From Deltaproteobacteria bacterium (lineage in GTDB: Bacteria; Desulfobacterota; Syntrophorhabdia; Syntrophorhabdales; Syntrophorhabdaceae): a stretch of 6,291 nt of DNA. The stretch spans positions 1 through 6,291 of the forward strand of contig DNYO01000195.1 of assembly GCA_003506795.1 (NCBI GenBank), in the 5' to 3' direction. Every line of letters starts with the position of its first letter. The first letter of the stretch is position 1. The notes beneath the pieces were generated by a model that was given only the letters and a program-made list of their open reading frames with translations, was not told the DNA's origin and searched no databases. The position numbers and the translations under genes are program-made. Shown in pieces: positions 6,010 to 6,291 of this stretch.

Positions 6010-6012
6010 CAA

Positions 6013-6291
6013 CTACCTCGAAAGGTTTTCAAGGACCTTTCTGCTCGTCATGAGTTTTTCTTTCTTTGCCGCCAGTTCGCCGTACTGCGCTTCATTTTTG
6101 GCGATCACCTCCGCAGGGGCTTTCTGGCGGAACGCCTCGTTGCCGAGCTTCTTCATTAATTTTTCACTATCTTCACCGATTTTGGCAAGCTCTTTATCGA
6201 TCCTGCCCAGTTCCCTGGCGACGTCGATGAGGTCTTTGAGCGGCACGAAGACCTCAATGTCCTTGTAAACGCCGACGGCGGAATGGTCGGG
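6013..6291 (-). CDS. valS: Valyl-tRNA synthetase, C-terminal end (partial)
   Basis: The last 92 residues of a class I aminoacyl-tRNA synthetase that charges tRNA-Val; the 5' part lies beyond the window edge at 6291. The frame opens with PDHSAVGVYKDIEVFVPLKD, typical of the junction leading into the ValS C-terminal coiled-coil arm that contacts tRNA. The arm follows, with heptad-like charged helices (LGRIDKELAKIGEDSEKL) and the recognisable NEAFRQKAPAEVIAK turn, then a second helix ending LENLSR. The GTG at 6246 is an internal valine codon (VPLKDLID), not a start. The catalytic HIGH and KMSKS motifs lie outside the window. The TAG stop is three bases from the next gene's ATG, showing tight coupling. 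Confidence 0.92.
   Translation of the reverse strand, partial: PDHSAVGVYKDIEVFVPLKDLIDVARELGRIDKELAKIGEDSEKLMKKLGNEAFRQKAPAEVIAKNEAQYGELAAKKEKLMTSRKVLENLSR
6016..6019 (-). promoter_or_regulatory. Ribosome binding site of the nucleotidyltransferase gene, inside the valS end
   Basis: GAGG on the minus strand lies within the last codons of valS. It is six bases before the ATG at 6009 but only three before the TTG at 6012, so ATG is the better start. The order is SD, valS TAG, TTG, ATG, an arrangement expected for translational coupling. Confidence 0.65.

Noticed and set aside
6013..6246. A separate 77-residue gene starting at GTG 6246
   Set aside because: The reading frame continues without a stop to the window edge and the sequence is the ValS C-terminal arm; the GTG is an internal valine codon.

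Overview
All seven genes I can support lie on the minus strand, so transcription runs from high to low coordinates. In that order they are: the 3' end of valS (valyl-tRNA synthetase), a DUF294/GlnD-like nucleotidyltransferase, a stand-alone CBS-pair protein, gatC, gatA, a family 4 uracil-DNA glycosylase, and a secreted HAF-repeat protein. The plus-strand open frames all lie antisense to these genes and have no recognisable family.

The base composition (moderately GC-rich), the strong Shine-Dalgarno sites, the use of GatCAB, the DUF294/CBS pair and the HAF-type secreted protein suggest a Gram-negative, probably anaerobic bacterium of the former Deltaproteobacteria (Desulfobacterota-like). That placement is inference and is not proven by any marker in the window.

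Region 6291-3952 is compact. valS ends 3 bases before the ATG of the nucleotidyltransferase gene, whose stop lies 14 bases before the CBS gene. gatC follows after 70 bases. This looks like one translation-centred operon (charging of tRNA-Val, amidation of misacylated tRNA) with a predicted nucleotide-sensing pair in the middle. In many bacteria the CBS pair and the DUF294 nucleotidyltransferase are one fused protein; here they are two adjacent genes.

Region 3951-3777, between gatC and gatA, is the most unusual DNA in the window. It is a 152-bp element built from 7-bp TWATGGG units in two direct clusters and one inverted cluster. It has G-quadruplex potential and a long imperfect palindrome. 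Removing it would leave a 23-base gap with the gatA ribosome binding site, so it looks like an insertion into an otherwise tight operon.

Region 3776-1613 holds gatA (complete, catalytic triad intact) and the glycosylase gene, separated by 79 bases with a small hairpin. gatB does not follow gatA. A perfect 10-bp palindrome at 1563-1590 lies just past the glycosylase stop; it may end the operon or control the next gene.

Region 1612-1394 is a 219-base leader and promoter region, followed by the HAF-repeat gene (1393-140). Bases 1-139 hold no gene and no convincing U-tailed terminator. I see no tRNA, rRNA, CRISPR array or transposase gene.
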